Positions 1 through 13,300 of a DNA stretch of 64,000 bases are shown one piece after another (position 1 is the stretch's first letter; each line of letters opens with the position of its first letter). Origin of the DNA: Cristatella mucedo (lineage: Eukaryota; Bryozoa; Phylactolaemata; Cristatellidae); the NCBI GenBank assembly GCA_009760855.2, contig WPIO01000003.1, positions 8,864,001-8,928,000 of the forward strand, given 5' to 3'. The notes under the pieces are model-generated. The model ran no database searches. It had not been told where the DNA came from and saw only the letters and a list, made by a program, of their open reading frames with translations. The position numbers and the translations under genes were made by a program.

Positions 1-276
1 AGGAATGAGCAGCAAAAGCAAACTCGGATTTCCAGAATGTCCTTTAGAAAACCCTCAAGCATCAACTCTCACTAAGCCCTCATCACTTGAAAGGGTGACG
101 TGCTCGCATGCACTCGTCAATGATCAGTCGCAAAGAAGCACTAGTGTGCTGCACACGACAGGCAACAGGCGATCAAGAAGCAATAGCCAGCCATCTACAC
201 ACGAGAGCCCAATGTTTTAGCAATACGACATACACATCTTCACCGATGCACGGCCAGCTAACTGGCTTCTTCTAAC

Positions 277-3200
277 CTCTCCATCCTTGGCAAGAACCCG
301 ACCACACCGAAATGCTTCTTGATCAAACGTCTCGGCACTAATGTCCTGAGGCCTAAAAGCAAATAATATAAAAATATTTTATAAAATTTGATAATGAATA
401 AGGAAGATACTGAATACAGCTGACTAGCATGCATGAAAAAGACAAAAGTGGCAGCCCACTTCACCAAGTCTTCTTTGGAACATCAACAAACTTAGCTGCC
501 ACATAGCAAGCATGTACTCAACACCTGTATGCATTGTCAGTAAGACCGAGTGCCCATTCTGCACTCACATAAGTAGCAGAAAGGTTGCTTGCAGTCCTGC
601 AGTACAGCAAGTGAGTGCAAATTCTAGCCACTCATACAAAACACGGTTGCATATATCAGCCTAGTATGTGCACCTACGTCCTGTAACTAACAGCAGTTTG
701 ATGTCGGACCACTGCAGCTGGGAGGCAAATCAGACCGGGTTGATACTCTGCAGAGCGGCTCTGCTGATGCTGTAATGCCTTTTTGATGATCTACTGGCCA
801 ACAAGCCCAACAGTGAGGATCAATATCGTTCACTGAGAGCCTTTCCTGGCACTTACCCTTTGTCCTTTCCTTGTTCAATCTGAAGCATATGGAGCCACTG
901 GCGCTTGAAATAAGGTAGCAGCCAATCTAAAAGAAATTAAAGGTAAGCACAACCAAGGGCAATCCCTGTCATTACTGCAATGTTTGATCGACAAGCTGGC
1001 ATGTTCACATAAATCGTTTGAGTTAATAATAATAATAATGCACTTGATAAAGCACCCTCAGAGAACTCAATCTCTTTCTAGGCGCTTAGTTAGATTGACG
1101 GACAGACAAAGTCGGTGCCTCTAATGGCTGTCACACGTGTAAAGGGGAGTACATGCACGCTATGTCACTGGCGTAAAAAAGAAGCCCTACCATAAAATAT
1201 TTCGCAGTGTGCTCAGAGAGCAACCCGGTTGAGAAATTCTATTTTTTTGCAGCATACGGGCACATCTCGTCGCACTTCATGAAAGGATGAATCGGCTTCG
1301 ACTCCTATCAGTCCATACTCACTTGATAGAGTCATCAAGTCTCTTTCACAACCAAAATCGATTTTGCTAAATTTGAGCATAATTGTGACCATCACCCAGT
1401 CTCAAAAAACTAGGCAAGAGTCAGCTACTTCATTGAGTGACCAGAGAAAGTGATCAAAAACCCACTGATGACTAAGCTCTTTCAACCTTTCAGTTAGACA
1501 AGGCATCCATTTAGCCTCTAAGCAAAGTAAGCCGAGTTTTCGATTCCGGAATTGGTGGTTTAAGCCGTGGGTCAGCACAGGTTTTATTGCATTACGACAA
1601 CTGTGGGGCAACAATGATACTTGCAACTGCCATTCTGATTAAGAGTGGTGCAGCATCCAATTTGTGTCCCACAGGAGCACTACGATTACCAACTGAACTA
1701 GCAAGAGTTAAAGAAAGAACGGCATAGCCAAAGAAAACACGGCTCAAGATGTACCAGGTGTATCGACCTGAGGCCTTCTTTCTGTGATAGATTTCGTACA
1801 ATAAAGCTATCCAAAAGATCTCCATGGCTTTAACATGTGGGCCTCCAGCATCGAATTTGGGCCTGCAGGAAATTGGCAAGCTTCACGGCAAAAAGGGTGG
1901 GTCAACTCAGTCTTGCAGTCAGCTGACTGCATTCAGCCAATACAAAACCAGCCGAGCAACTCCGAGTCAAGCAAAAAGTAAGATTACCCAACGCTCTCCG
2001 TGCCATCGGCAAGCTTAGCGGGATCTCTCCGACTTTCTGCCAATCTGTCGTTCTTTTACCGACTGCTTGTCTGTTTCTTTCAATCCCCCTTCTACCTTTT
2101 ACTACGCCTTTCTTCAAGATGAAAAATGCGATACAGTGAAGACAGAACTCAAATGGTTGTCCTTGCCGTTGCATCCGAGCTGCTAAGGGTCAAATGTCCA
2201 GGACAGCATCCAAATTACTTCAATATAAAGATGCTGTGGATAATAGGTTTGCATAGTGCTCAAATGGAACCAAATGTCTTTATAAGGCACTTTGCGTATT
2301 CTGGTACTGTAGCATGTCAATCGATTAGTGATGATAACCAGCACAATTTCAGTACAAACCTACGCAGCATTCAATGTTTGTTACTAGGGAGCTACTAAGG
2401 TACTACAAGTAAGTACACACATGTCCGATAAGCAGACATTGTGTCCTACAAGAAGACATTGTACCAATTTTCAACAACAGTGAGACGGGCCTATTCATAA
2501 AAGAGCAAATTATCTCAACAAGATCGAAAGACATGCAGGCGTTTGAGACAAAAATGAGAAACAGTCGATATTTTTTTAAAGTGATTAAAAGGCGATAAGA
2601 CAAGCTCTAGTTAAAATGTGCACAGTGGGTCCAGGAAAGCTGCCCGACCCTTGGCACCACTACAACTGACACTCTTTGAAATAAAGCAGCATGCAAATTC
2701 ATGCACAACAGCAGGTTGAGCCAACTAGCCAATTCTTGGTCTCACTCGAGACGAGCTTTGAAAGCAACCCCACTGTGATGGTGCCAAGTAAATATTCCCC
2801 CTAAGTTTCTAATGCCCGTTCGAAGTGCAGTTACCCACAAACAGTGACACTAAGCTCTCACTTCCAGTGGTTAGTTAAAATAAATGTCGACAAAAAAAGA
2901 TCAGAGACAGGTCTCTTGGACAAATATTGCATTTTTTGACGAACTCAGCTGTGACTAAAATGCAATCGAGCAGGAGTCGCACAAAGGTGACATTGGTGAC
3001 CAATTCCGTATGCTGCTACCTCGATTTGCATATCAACCGTGAGTAAAACTCATCATGATTGAGCCAAATAATGCATGGCTGGCACACTCAAGATTGTGTT
3101 CAAGTAGTTCACTTTATTGCCATATCACATCACTTCTCGCCGACCTACATTGGCTATCAGTCAAGCAATGGATCAACTTCAAGGTTTTATTGCTTAATTT

Positions 3201-6200
3201 GAGGTCCCTTCATTCTTTGGCTCCAGCCTATTTATCAGATCTGCTCCCCACCAGGTCAAGCATCGTACCACCCGCTTTTCGGAGTCTGCTTACCTATACC
3301 TCGTACAAACCTCAAATCCTTTGGAGACCGTGCCTGGAACTCACTCCCGACTTGCGTCACGACATCTCCTGACTTGACCACATTAAAAAAAATTAAAAAC
3401 GTACCTATTTAGCACAGCATTTAGTGTGTCCCTGCGATTTGTCCTTCATGTGCTTATTCGTGCTGACACTGTGCATGCTGCAACTAACCACATTTGCATG
3501 CTGACCCTGTGCATGTCACCCCTAACCATGTTATTCATGTTGTTTGTCAAGCATGATACCACTCGCCATTCGATCGCGTTTCCTTTGCAGCTAATGTAAA
3601 GTGCCTAGAAAGAGATTGAGTTCTCAGAGGGCACTTTATCAACTGTATTATTATTATTATCATTATTATTATTAAAGGTATGCCTTAGAAAAGTCTGCAA
3701 ATAGGTCAGAGGCCAGACTACGGTCTTTTGGCTGCATTTGCCAGCACGAGCTTGCTACCTTGCAAGCTCAAAACGGCAGCAAAAGAAAGGATAAGCACCA
3801 GCCGTTCACACGACAGAAACATATGTTACAATCGACTTTCAAGAGCGAGGGTGTTCTTGGCATTGGGAGTCTCACTTAAGCCAAGCTCCTACTTTTTGCA
3901 AATAAGGCAAATGCAGGATGTCATGATTTAAGGCCTACCTTCAGGTACAAGCTTATCCGTTAGCACAACTTTCACGCATGCCGTGTCATTTATAATATGC
4001 TGAAATCTCAGAGCACGGAAAACTTGGCTATACGACTCGCCATCGGATGTGGTCAAAAAGGCTTCGGTACCATTGCCGTCCGGGCAATCGCTGCCTGAAA
4101 GTGCTTCGCTGCAACTGGTTTCTGCTTGCTGCATCGACCATGCCTTGTAGTAGCTGTCTGCATCTGCAGCAAGCTGCTTGCGGCTGCCTTGCCAGGCTGG
4201 TGTGAGCTGCAGAAACAGCCACTAGAACGGATAGTCAAATAAAGGTCACTCAGCTTTGATGTACACCACCGTGAACTCATGCACACGTACATACCACGCG
4301 GTCACATGGTTCCTTTCACCTGCGAATTGCCATGAAACCTTTAAAATTGCGTTGTTCAGTGACCGATAGGCTACCAAAATGATAGCACAAGATAGGACAC
4401 ATTGAAAAGCCGAAGTCATGGCAACTAGTGCATGTCATTCATCTGCTTACTTGCAACGATCCAAAAGCTTAGAAAACATAAGAAAAATCAGCTTGCTTTG
4501 TGAGCTATTGAGGTCTCGTCACTGGGTTTGGAAGATAAGTACTCTACTCGGACGGTTCCTCAACTGATCACAAAGATTCGTTGGATGTGTCAACGATTAT
4601 ACTGCCCAGAAATACATATCAACGGTTAGCTAAGGTACTTTTTTTTAACAACTATAAAGGTTTCAAAATGTTCCCTTTAACAAGTGCCAATCCATGAACT
4701 GGACATGGTTTAACGTGAATAAAGCTAATGACGAGCAGGGTAAAAGCAAAATTCGTCTCTGATAGGCGAGTAAAATAAAAAGGGGTAAAGGTCAGCTGAT
4801 TCAACAGCCTTATTCAAAAGTGGCAGAAGAAAATTAGTGGCCATCATCCCCTCTCCCTCTTGCAGTGGGCAATACAGGATTGCCTGCTGCAAGACTTGAA
4901 CGCACGGCCTGAATCATGGTGTGCAAGCATCTTACCCCTGGGGTAAGAGCCAGAAGGAAATAAAGGAACCCGTGAAGCTGTGCCTGAAGTCTAGGCTAGC
5001 ACTGCACGAGCCAAATAGTATGCCTAAAATAAGATTAAAAATGTCACAAGTCAGGCATAATGTCGGGACTACTAGCATGATAGGGCTAGACATGCCTTAT
5101 TTACCGCTAACTATGAAAAAGCAATAAGACAGTAATGAAGGTATCTACTTTGCAATCTACTGACCTACAATAGCACACAATCAGCTCACACAATGACCAG
5201 AAAATAGCACTTGCACTTTGGCCAGAGGTCGTCACAAGTAATAGAGAGGATTTCTGCTTCAAATATCTATTTCCATTTAAGCATATTTAAAGTGCCTAGA
5301 AAATGATTTAGTTCTCTGGGGGTGCTATAAAAACGTCTCATTATTATTATTATTATCTAGTCGAGGCAGCAATTCAAATTTGATGACACAAATCGAAGGG
5401 CACAACCAGTAACTATTTGCTACACAGCGGACGGGGTTACGTTTGTTGTGCACCTGGCTGGATTTCTAATCAGGAAAAGGTGGTTCAAAATACTTAGCAT
5501 CATAGAGTCACATACACGAGGCAGCATGGCACATAGTTGCTTCAAGGCATATTATTTCGAGGTAATAGCCAGCAGGATATTTCCCTACCCCGGCGGGCAG
5601 ACTGGTGATTACGTATATCATCAGATGTAATTGAGCTTAGCTGGCAGTGGGATCAGGAGAATAGGCTGATTTGGAACTCTCAGTCAGGGATGGTGACATT
5701 TGACATTAAACACGGAACCACAGTCGATAGAAATGACGATCTTTAGAATTGTACGTGTCTGCAAAAGCTACCACTCAAAGCCATACGGGATATCAAAAGT
5801 GACTCATCATAAGCCTGTTCGAATGCTCCAACGGCTGAATGCTGAACTCATTCACTCCGGGGAGCTGGGGCAACTTGGAGTTCCTATTCATGCTCGCAGG
5901 AAATCGCACTCGCATGACTTAAACAGAGCAAAAGCAACAATAAACCTGCTTCCGGTAATGAAAGCACCAGCAGTTGCCAGTTCTCGGCCACGGATGCCGG
6001 AAAGGAGAGCATCGGCCTTTGCTGGATTGCTTAAACGGCACGACACGTCAATAATTCCATGCACTGCCCCGAGAGCTGACTGCTGCTTACCTGAAGCCAG
6101 TCGAAAACAGAGGGGTCACTCGTGACGAGCCTTGGGTTGGTATCTAGCAAGAAACCGATGTTACACAGGCATATTTCCAAGCTTATAGGGTAATACGGTA

Positions 6201-9200
6201 AGGTCAGATCCTTTCCCAACTCTTGTTTCTCACGTATGACGACTCCGTGCCAAGAATCAGGGAATGGCACTTGCCTGGTGAAAGTGATGGGCAGGGTGGT
6301 GGCTCATAAAAAGTGATGATGAGTAGTCGGTGATAATGCCTCTGCCCTTGCCTTGGCCACATGCGTACGTGAGCTAGTGAAGCTGAGTGGCACCACCAAG
6401 CAGATAACCGAGAACCAGATTGGCCAAAAGATCCGTGCAATACTCGGACAGGTGTGTGCAAAGCATTGCAAGTCGCCTTTGATACAGAACCCTAGCACTT
6501 GCACATTTACACATACACCATATCGACAATCTCCAGCTGTCAAACCGGACCAAAATTTGAGTGGCTGGATTTTGCCAAGACAGGCCAAATTACCGAAGTA
6601 GTTCTTGCAGAGAAACCTCACGCAGGCAACACGCTCAAAAAATGCTTGAAAGAACGACTTCTTAAGTACACTCAAATGTTCATAGATGTCTGCTCGGTTT
6701 AAAGAAGCTAACACTCAGGGGGTGAGCAGCTCTCTAACGTACAGAGCAGAGCAGCCCAGGCGGTCGTCACTCGCACTAGCAGTCTACCACCATACACACA
6801 CACAGGCCTCACGGGCTTGCGCATTCAACAGCAACATTCAACAGCAACATTCAACCGCAACATTCAACAGCGCAGGACTGGGAAGCCCTTGACAGGCATT
6901 CCTGAGAGCGTCCAACATTACAGCCCTAAAGTAATGCTCAGACCAATTCAAACCAATTCGCATGGTCGAGCAGCAGCTGCGCCGTGGAGCAACCCGCTAG
7001 ACAAGTTTTAAGTGTTGCAATCAGTAGGGCTCCAACATATCTGAACCCCTCAAGCACAGTCATCAACAACCTACTGGCCTTGCTAATATCGACAGTTCAT
7101 CTTCGAATGCGCCAAGGCTCAGCACAAAGGTTTGAACAATGGCTATGCGACACGACTGCTGCATGGCAGATTCAGTTCCGGAGTTCGATACAACAGCACT
7201 CGCCACGGCGGAGGCAGGCGTGTGCAAAGGGTGTGCAGAGGGGAAGGACATGGAGCAGCGGCAGCAGCAAGGGACTTCCAGCCGATCTTGCAGCATGCTT
7301 AATGGAATGCCTGAGTGATTTGGTCGCGACCTACGTACAATTTATGAGCCATTGTGCACTCATAGCTTGCTCCCACAGTGCAGTAGCCCCGCACCTCACC
7401 GAGAGCATGGGGGTGGGTAGGCGTGGGAATGGAAGGGGCTAGTTAATAATTCATGCTCAGGACAAAGGCCATTCCCCGTGCAAGTCCGACTGTATCCTCA
7501 GTGGACACGGTTCCTCTTGCTAAGCACCAAGGTCAGGGTGGCAGAATAGCTGCTAGAACTATTTACTACGAGAGAATTGAGAGGCATTTGTCTGGTCATC
7601 ACGGTCAGGTTTCTCGAGTCACCAGAGCTCAATCAGGTGCAGCTGCCTTTGCAGCCCACACGCCACAACTCCCAAAATAGTCAACCGCGATCCAAAAGCA
7701 ACGAATCCCTGTAATGCAATGTTAGTACTTACTCTCTTCAACATGCTATAAATATCCATTTCCACCTGCATTACGACCAAGTTGTTCGACAAAATAAGCT
7801 GCTCCATAAGGTCAGAACTACAAGGCACAATATTCACATAGTGTCATCAATAAAAAATCAACGTACCAATCCATGGCAAACAGCTCAACGAAACCATGAA
7901 CTGAGAGCAGCATTAAACACATCCTGTGTCAAGGCAAGTCATGCATCTACAGACATAATTCATAAAGACTGTTTATGCCGTGTCTAGTTGCAAGAGTCAT
8001 ACGCTAAGGGACTACAGCTGGGGACGGAGGTGGCTCAGCATATGGATGCAGTGGCTTGCTCTCACACTAGCAGAGCCCCAAGCCACACTAGCTTGTGAGC
8101 ACGAGGAAGGCCAATAAACTTTCAAGGCAAGCAGGGTGAAGACGATTACGGGAAAATGCACGCAGCAGCAACCTATTGGACACGTCGGTGCACACACGAA
8201 TCACTCCTGCTTGTAATGATTGGAATTTTTGTGAAGGGCACTTGCTGAGACCGACTATCGCCAAGTAGGCCTACTCACCCGATGCTTCGAAGCAGAGTGG
8301 CATTGCTGATGATCATTAAGTTCGTCTCCAGCCAAACCATGCATTTGCGAGCGACATCGGCTTGACCATACAGTCGTGCAGCAGTCACGTATGAGCAAAC
8401 TGTACTGGCACTGGGAACAGACAGGATAGAATACAAACAGTTTCAAGTCTGTCAAAAACACACTAACGTATACCCTTCAAAAAACATGGCAAGCTGCATT
8501 ATCAGCACGGCAAACAGTAGATTCGCAATTGAAAAACAAAACTCATTGGAACCCTCATATGTAAGTGTCATTATTTGCTTTAAATGTGCCTTCAAACTGC
8601 CTATCCTGTCAGTGCTGATGCTTTGGATTGTGGTAGGGTACGTGTTTCGTTTGAAAATTAACGTTGGTAGTCTTTGAACTTCATACATTCACAAGTCGAC
8701 GCTAGAACAGATCACACAGAGTGATGCATTCAGTCAACACATCTTATGGATCCCTATACTTGTGGAAACTGTTGTTTGGCAGCAGATGGATGTTAAAATC
8801 TGCTGAAAATACTGAGCTATCTTGAGGATCCAGCCCCTGAAGGCTGAATTTTTTCTTCACATGGAAGTTTTCTTCGAAAAAAATCTGTGTGATGGAACAG
8901 GTAGTGATCCATCTCCACAGAAACATATTGTATATTGGCATGTACTAGTCAAATTAAATGTCAAAGAACGAATTTCAGAATAGTTCAGGAGTTGCATGGT
9001 TATCGACCTAACCAAAGACGCTTTCGATTGTAGAATTATACGTCTATTAACGTCACCCCCACCCGGCAGTACTGGTCGCCGCCTAGCCACGTGACAGAAG
9101 GACAGATGGACTTCCTTGCTTTAATTAGCAGCGATATAATCTGCACACATTTTTGGAAATCCGCATACATTTTAAGAATAAGGCCGTACAGGACAGTACC

Positions 9201-10308
9201 CAAACATTTTCATGTGCGTACGTATGCGCGAGCGTGTGCAAGCTATTCCCACGATATGCCCTGCTAATAATCAATTCCTCACCAGGCTTTTACCACAGTA
9301 GTTAGCACAGCAGCTGTACAGTTCTGTTGACGAGGGAGCATGGCCTGTTCGACAAGGGCATGTTAGCACTTCACAAACAAGAAAAAGGGAATAGAAAGAT
9401 CACTTGATCCTCTTGGAATGAGTGAAGGCTGCATGCAATTTAACTAGGCCAAGCATGCCAGGAAAGGTTGAAGTCAAACTGCCGAGACCTAGGGTCCCTA
9501 ACGAGAAGTAGAACGCATATTTTTTTGACATGCCCAGGCTCGTGCCACCTTCACAATGATTGCAGCAACGAACCACACAGTTTCCATCATGATTTCTGCC
9601 GCTTGCTGCTCCAATCCATCCAGCCGTAAAAGGGAAGCTGCAGCAAGCACGCCGACCACCTGCGCCGGCTTCACCAAGATGTCATCCCGATAGAGCGAGC
9701 CGAACGCGACGTCCAGTGCTGGAGGGAAAAAAGCCAACTGCTCAAGACAAGGGAGCTTGCGGCCCCTGTCGCATCTAGGCATGCTGGCTCTCTTTAAAAG
9801 GAGCTCACACAAACAAGCAGTGCATACTACAAGCACTGCTGAACAAGTCAACTTATGCATGACGAGAGAGAGATGTAAAGAGAAAGAGAGAGAACGAGAG
9901 AGATGAGAGAGTACATGCTGCGAACATGCACGCTCACACACAGATGGCAGCAGGCATCGTTGGGCAGAATGAACATGCAATGTGTGAACCGAAAGGATGA
10001 GCCGCTCTCTAATTACCCTCTTGGTCGATATTCTTATCGGGAATCGTCATTTTGACCACGGACAGCGTTGACTCTTTCCACGAGCCACGAAACATGCTCA
10101 TGAAGTAGCCACACTGAAATTTAGAAGGCATTTGAGTCCCACTTGGTCGGACTAGCAGCGAAAGTCGACGGCAATAAAGTCAACACGCTTCTTCTAAGCA
10201 GCTGCCTCGCATCAGCTTAGAAGAACCACCGTTGCTCGCACACCGACCGACACTGCCGAAGATGTACGTCAGCTGCTAGCTGCCACCTCATCACCGACGC
10301 ATGCTGCT

Positions 10309-10367
<59 letters not shown>

Positions 10368-13300
10368 GGCGCGTGAGAGCAAGCAAGGCAGGTCGAATTT
10401 TCCACGAAGTTTCAGTGAGAAGCGACAGCTGAGCGACAGCTCAACGGCTGAGCATGTCATGGTTCGTGGCTCAACTTGCCTGACACAAGTACACCTTGTG
10501 CAGTCGCCACTCTTTGCCCAGCGCTACGATGCTCACGTCGCTGCTATCGCCGTTGACAAACAGCGCCTGATAGATGTAGTCGGTTGTTTTCATTTTCTTT
10601 CTAAACGAAAAAGACGAGCGACTGCAACCAACCGGAGAGCGACGGCCAGGGAGCGACGAGGACGTAGTTGTGACAAAACCCAAGAGCTCACAAAAAGGCG
10701 ACGTCGCATAGCGTACCGAGTGAAGCCAAAGAGCAAGGAAGGAATGGACCCTCGTACACGGTTTTAAACCTCGTGAAGGTTGTCGTGCTTGTCGCATTTA
10801 GCACGACCACCTTTCAGCAGTCACCGAAAGCAATCCATTAAATAACCACTAAATTTCAACGTGCTGTCAGACACCTGGAATCTACTATAGTCGGTAGTCG
10901 ATGCTGAGTCCTAATAAACAAGTCTTACAGCTGAACCCACAGCCATGGGATAGCTTCGTAAAGCTCACCCAGTCACGGATGCACGCAAGTCTACACAAAA
11001 CTGCAATGGTGTTAGCATCTCGGGATTTTTGGAGTCGACTGGAGTCTTGTTTGCTTGTAAATCAGTGCATGCTATATTATCTACATTGTGCCTGAGCAAA
11101 GGTGTTCGACTTCATACAATATGCCAAAGTGCCACCGGAGAGAGCCTGCCCACACGTGCCTCTGACCTCTGACCCCCAGTCTTTCTAGCCTCGAAGTGGA
11201 CCAAACCCTTGTATCTTGGAGCAGCTACCAATGACACAGAGCTTCGCATAGGCAGCACACAGGACTTTACATCACAAAGGCCAGCTGCACCGGTGGCTTT
11301 ACCTTGGTGAGTAATGCAGCAGCTCGGCTGCCAAGCAGGAAAAAACAGCAGCTTAACTCAGTGATGCAAATGTTGCTCAGTGGGCAACTAAGTGAGGCAA
11401 GTGGGCAAAGATCATTCCCGAGGAACCACTATAGTACGAGGTACTGCAGGGGTCAGTACTTTGTCTGCTTCTTTTTACAATTTATTTTCTTCTTCTTGTC
11501 AATGTAATAGCCCAGCCCAACCTAGGCTTTAACTTCTAAGCAGAAGGCACACAGTTGTATCTATGCTTTGATCCCACTCAGCCTTCCAGAATGTAAACAA
11601 TTCTCCCAACTCCCTTGCTCCATTGCTGACATTCACACTTGGATAGTACCAAACTTTCTCAAATTGAATGACGATAAAACCAACTTACTTGTTATGGGCA
11701 AATCTAGTGTGACTCAGAAATTGGAAAGCTTAATGCTAAAAATCCCCCCCCCCGAAGCATCTGTATGGACTCAAGGTGTCCTGTTCCAAAATGACCATTC
11801 ACTAGACGAACAATTTAGGTCCACTCAAGTCTGCCTACTTCCAGCTGTGTAACATTGCACAAATTTGGGCCTGCCTAGATAAAGACATTGATTAGACTTC
11901 TGTAAATCACAACTGGCATGTCTTTCTGCCGGTGCTATAAGACACATTTAGTATCTAACTTGTTTAGCTACGCTTGCCTGTCGCGCTACTTACTACCACT
12001 TTAGTAACCACTTCTAGCCGACTTGAACTGATGCCCCACCGAACAGTGAATCGACTCATGAAAGCGAACGGTTTTGTCACTCACTTCCAGGTCCCTTTAT
12101 TCTCGTGCTCTGGCCAACCTATCGGGAATACTTACTCATCAAGCGGTTCATCCTACCTCCACTTAAATAAATAAATAAGATTCATTTATATAGCGCGCCA
12201 AGAGAACCTAATCTCTATGCAGGCGCTTCACATGTGCCTCGGGGCTCGAGCCCACGACCTCGGTCAGACCTTGGTCGGGACGAGCACCTTAACCGCTTGA
12301 CCAAACCAGCACTTACTCTTCTGACTCGAGTCATTGAACCATCAGCCTGGTGGGTGCTGGGGAGAGGAGGTTAACAGCCACCCGGCTTAAAGGGTGCACC
12401 CGAGCCTCAACCACTCGAGCACCCGAGGATCACTTGCCATGCTGAAGAGTTTGCTGGGAGCGCACGCGCTCAAAGCCTGGGCGGCTTTCGGTATCCAATC
12501 GGGTGCAACTAGGCACGTGCACGTGACCGAGCGACCGTTTTACTTGCTCGCATGTCACTCGCTGTACTGGCTCATTTCTCCTTCCTCGAGGCACCCACCT
12601 TGCATCATACACCAGACTGATGTCCATATAGAGTATATACAAGTACTTTCCTCATCTATATTCGCAGCAAATTTAGAAGGAAATGAAGCTCGACCGGCAG
12701 GCCACCCACCCGGATCTTGACTAGACCGGCTTCACTGCTCGGCCAAACGCTGCAGCCAAAGCTGCTGGTCTGCAGAGAAGCATGCTGCAGCTATTGCTGC
12801 GCCGTGTGGACCATCCTCGTGGCTAGCTCTGCGAAGCCAAAAAAAAGAAAAGCGCGCTCTGCCAGGCGCACACGTGTTAGGCTCTCTGCATTGCATCTCT
12901 CCTGAACGGATAAGAAATACAACTTTTCCCAAGCACCGTGCCAATTACCGACCTTGGCCAAAGGCAGCCGCAATGGTGTAGCAAGCACAGCCAGGGCCAG
13001 CAGCAGCAGCAGCAGCAGCAGCAGGAGCAGCAGGACCTCCGAGGGCTAGCCTGAGACTTGGCCAAGATAAAAACCAAAAGAAAGGGCAAGACCTTGACTT
13101 TGCCAGGGGGTGCCATGTATTGAGTTTGCGGCGTATGTCAGGCAGCAAATCCTTTGGGGTCGTTACCGGGTGAGGGCGGGAAGGGGGCAGACAGCACGGT
13201 CACCTCACTCTCCTGTGCCCACTCAGCAAGCAGCTCCTTAAGAACCCATGCCAGTCAGAGGGTCCAGACTGGTACTTCGTGTCACGACGATCCGGTAAGC

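Larger units (their letters stand above)
927..3938 (-). other. gcl intron 8 (between exons 7 and 8)
   Basis: About 3 kb of intron. It contains LINE-A pieces at 1024-1089 and 3094-3674. Short open frames on the minus strand around 1400-2170 have no recognisable domain and no convincing splice sites. I see nothing else. Confidence 0.7.

Noticed and set aside
1402-2174. Consecutive minus-strand frames in gcl intron 8
   Set aside because: No recognisable domain, repeat match or paired splice sites; too short to support.
6353-6702. Plus-strand frames opposite the gcl intron 6 blocks
   Set aside because: They overlap the minus-strand coding-like blocks, lack splice support and show no domain, so they look like shadows.
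8452-8688. Minus-strand frame with IFKRNTYP, reminiscent of the C-terminal part of GMCL proteins
   Set aside because: It lies between gcl exons 4 and 5, in the wrong order, and those exons already join in frame. A chance resemblance.
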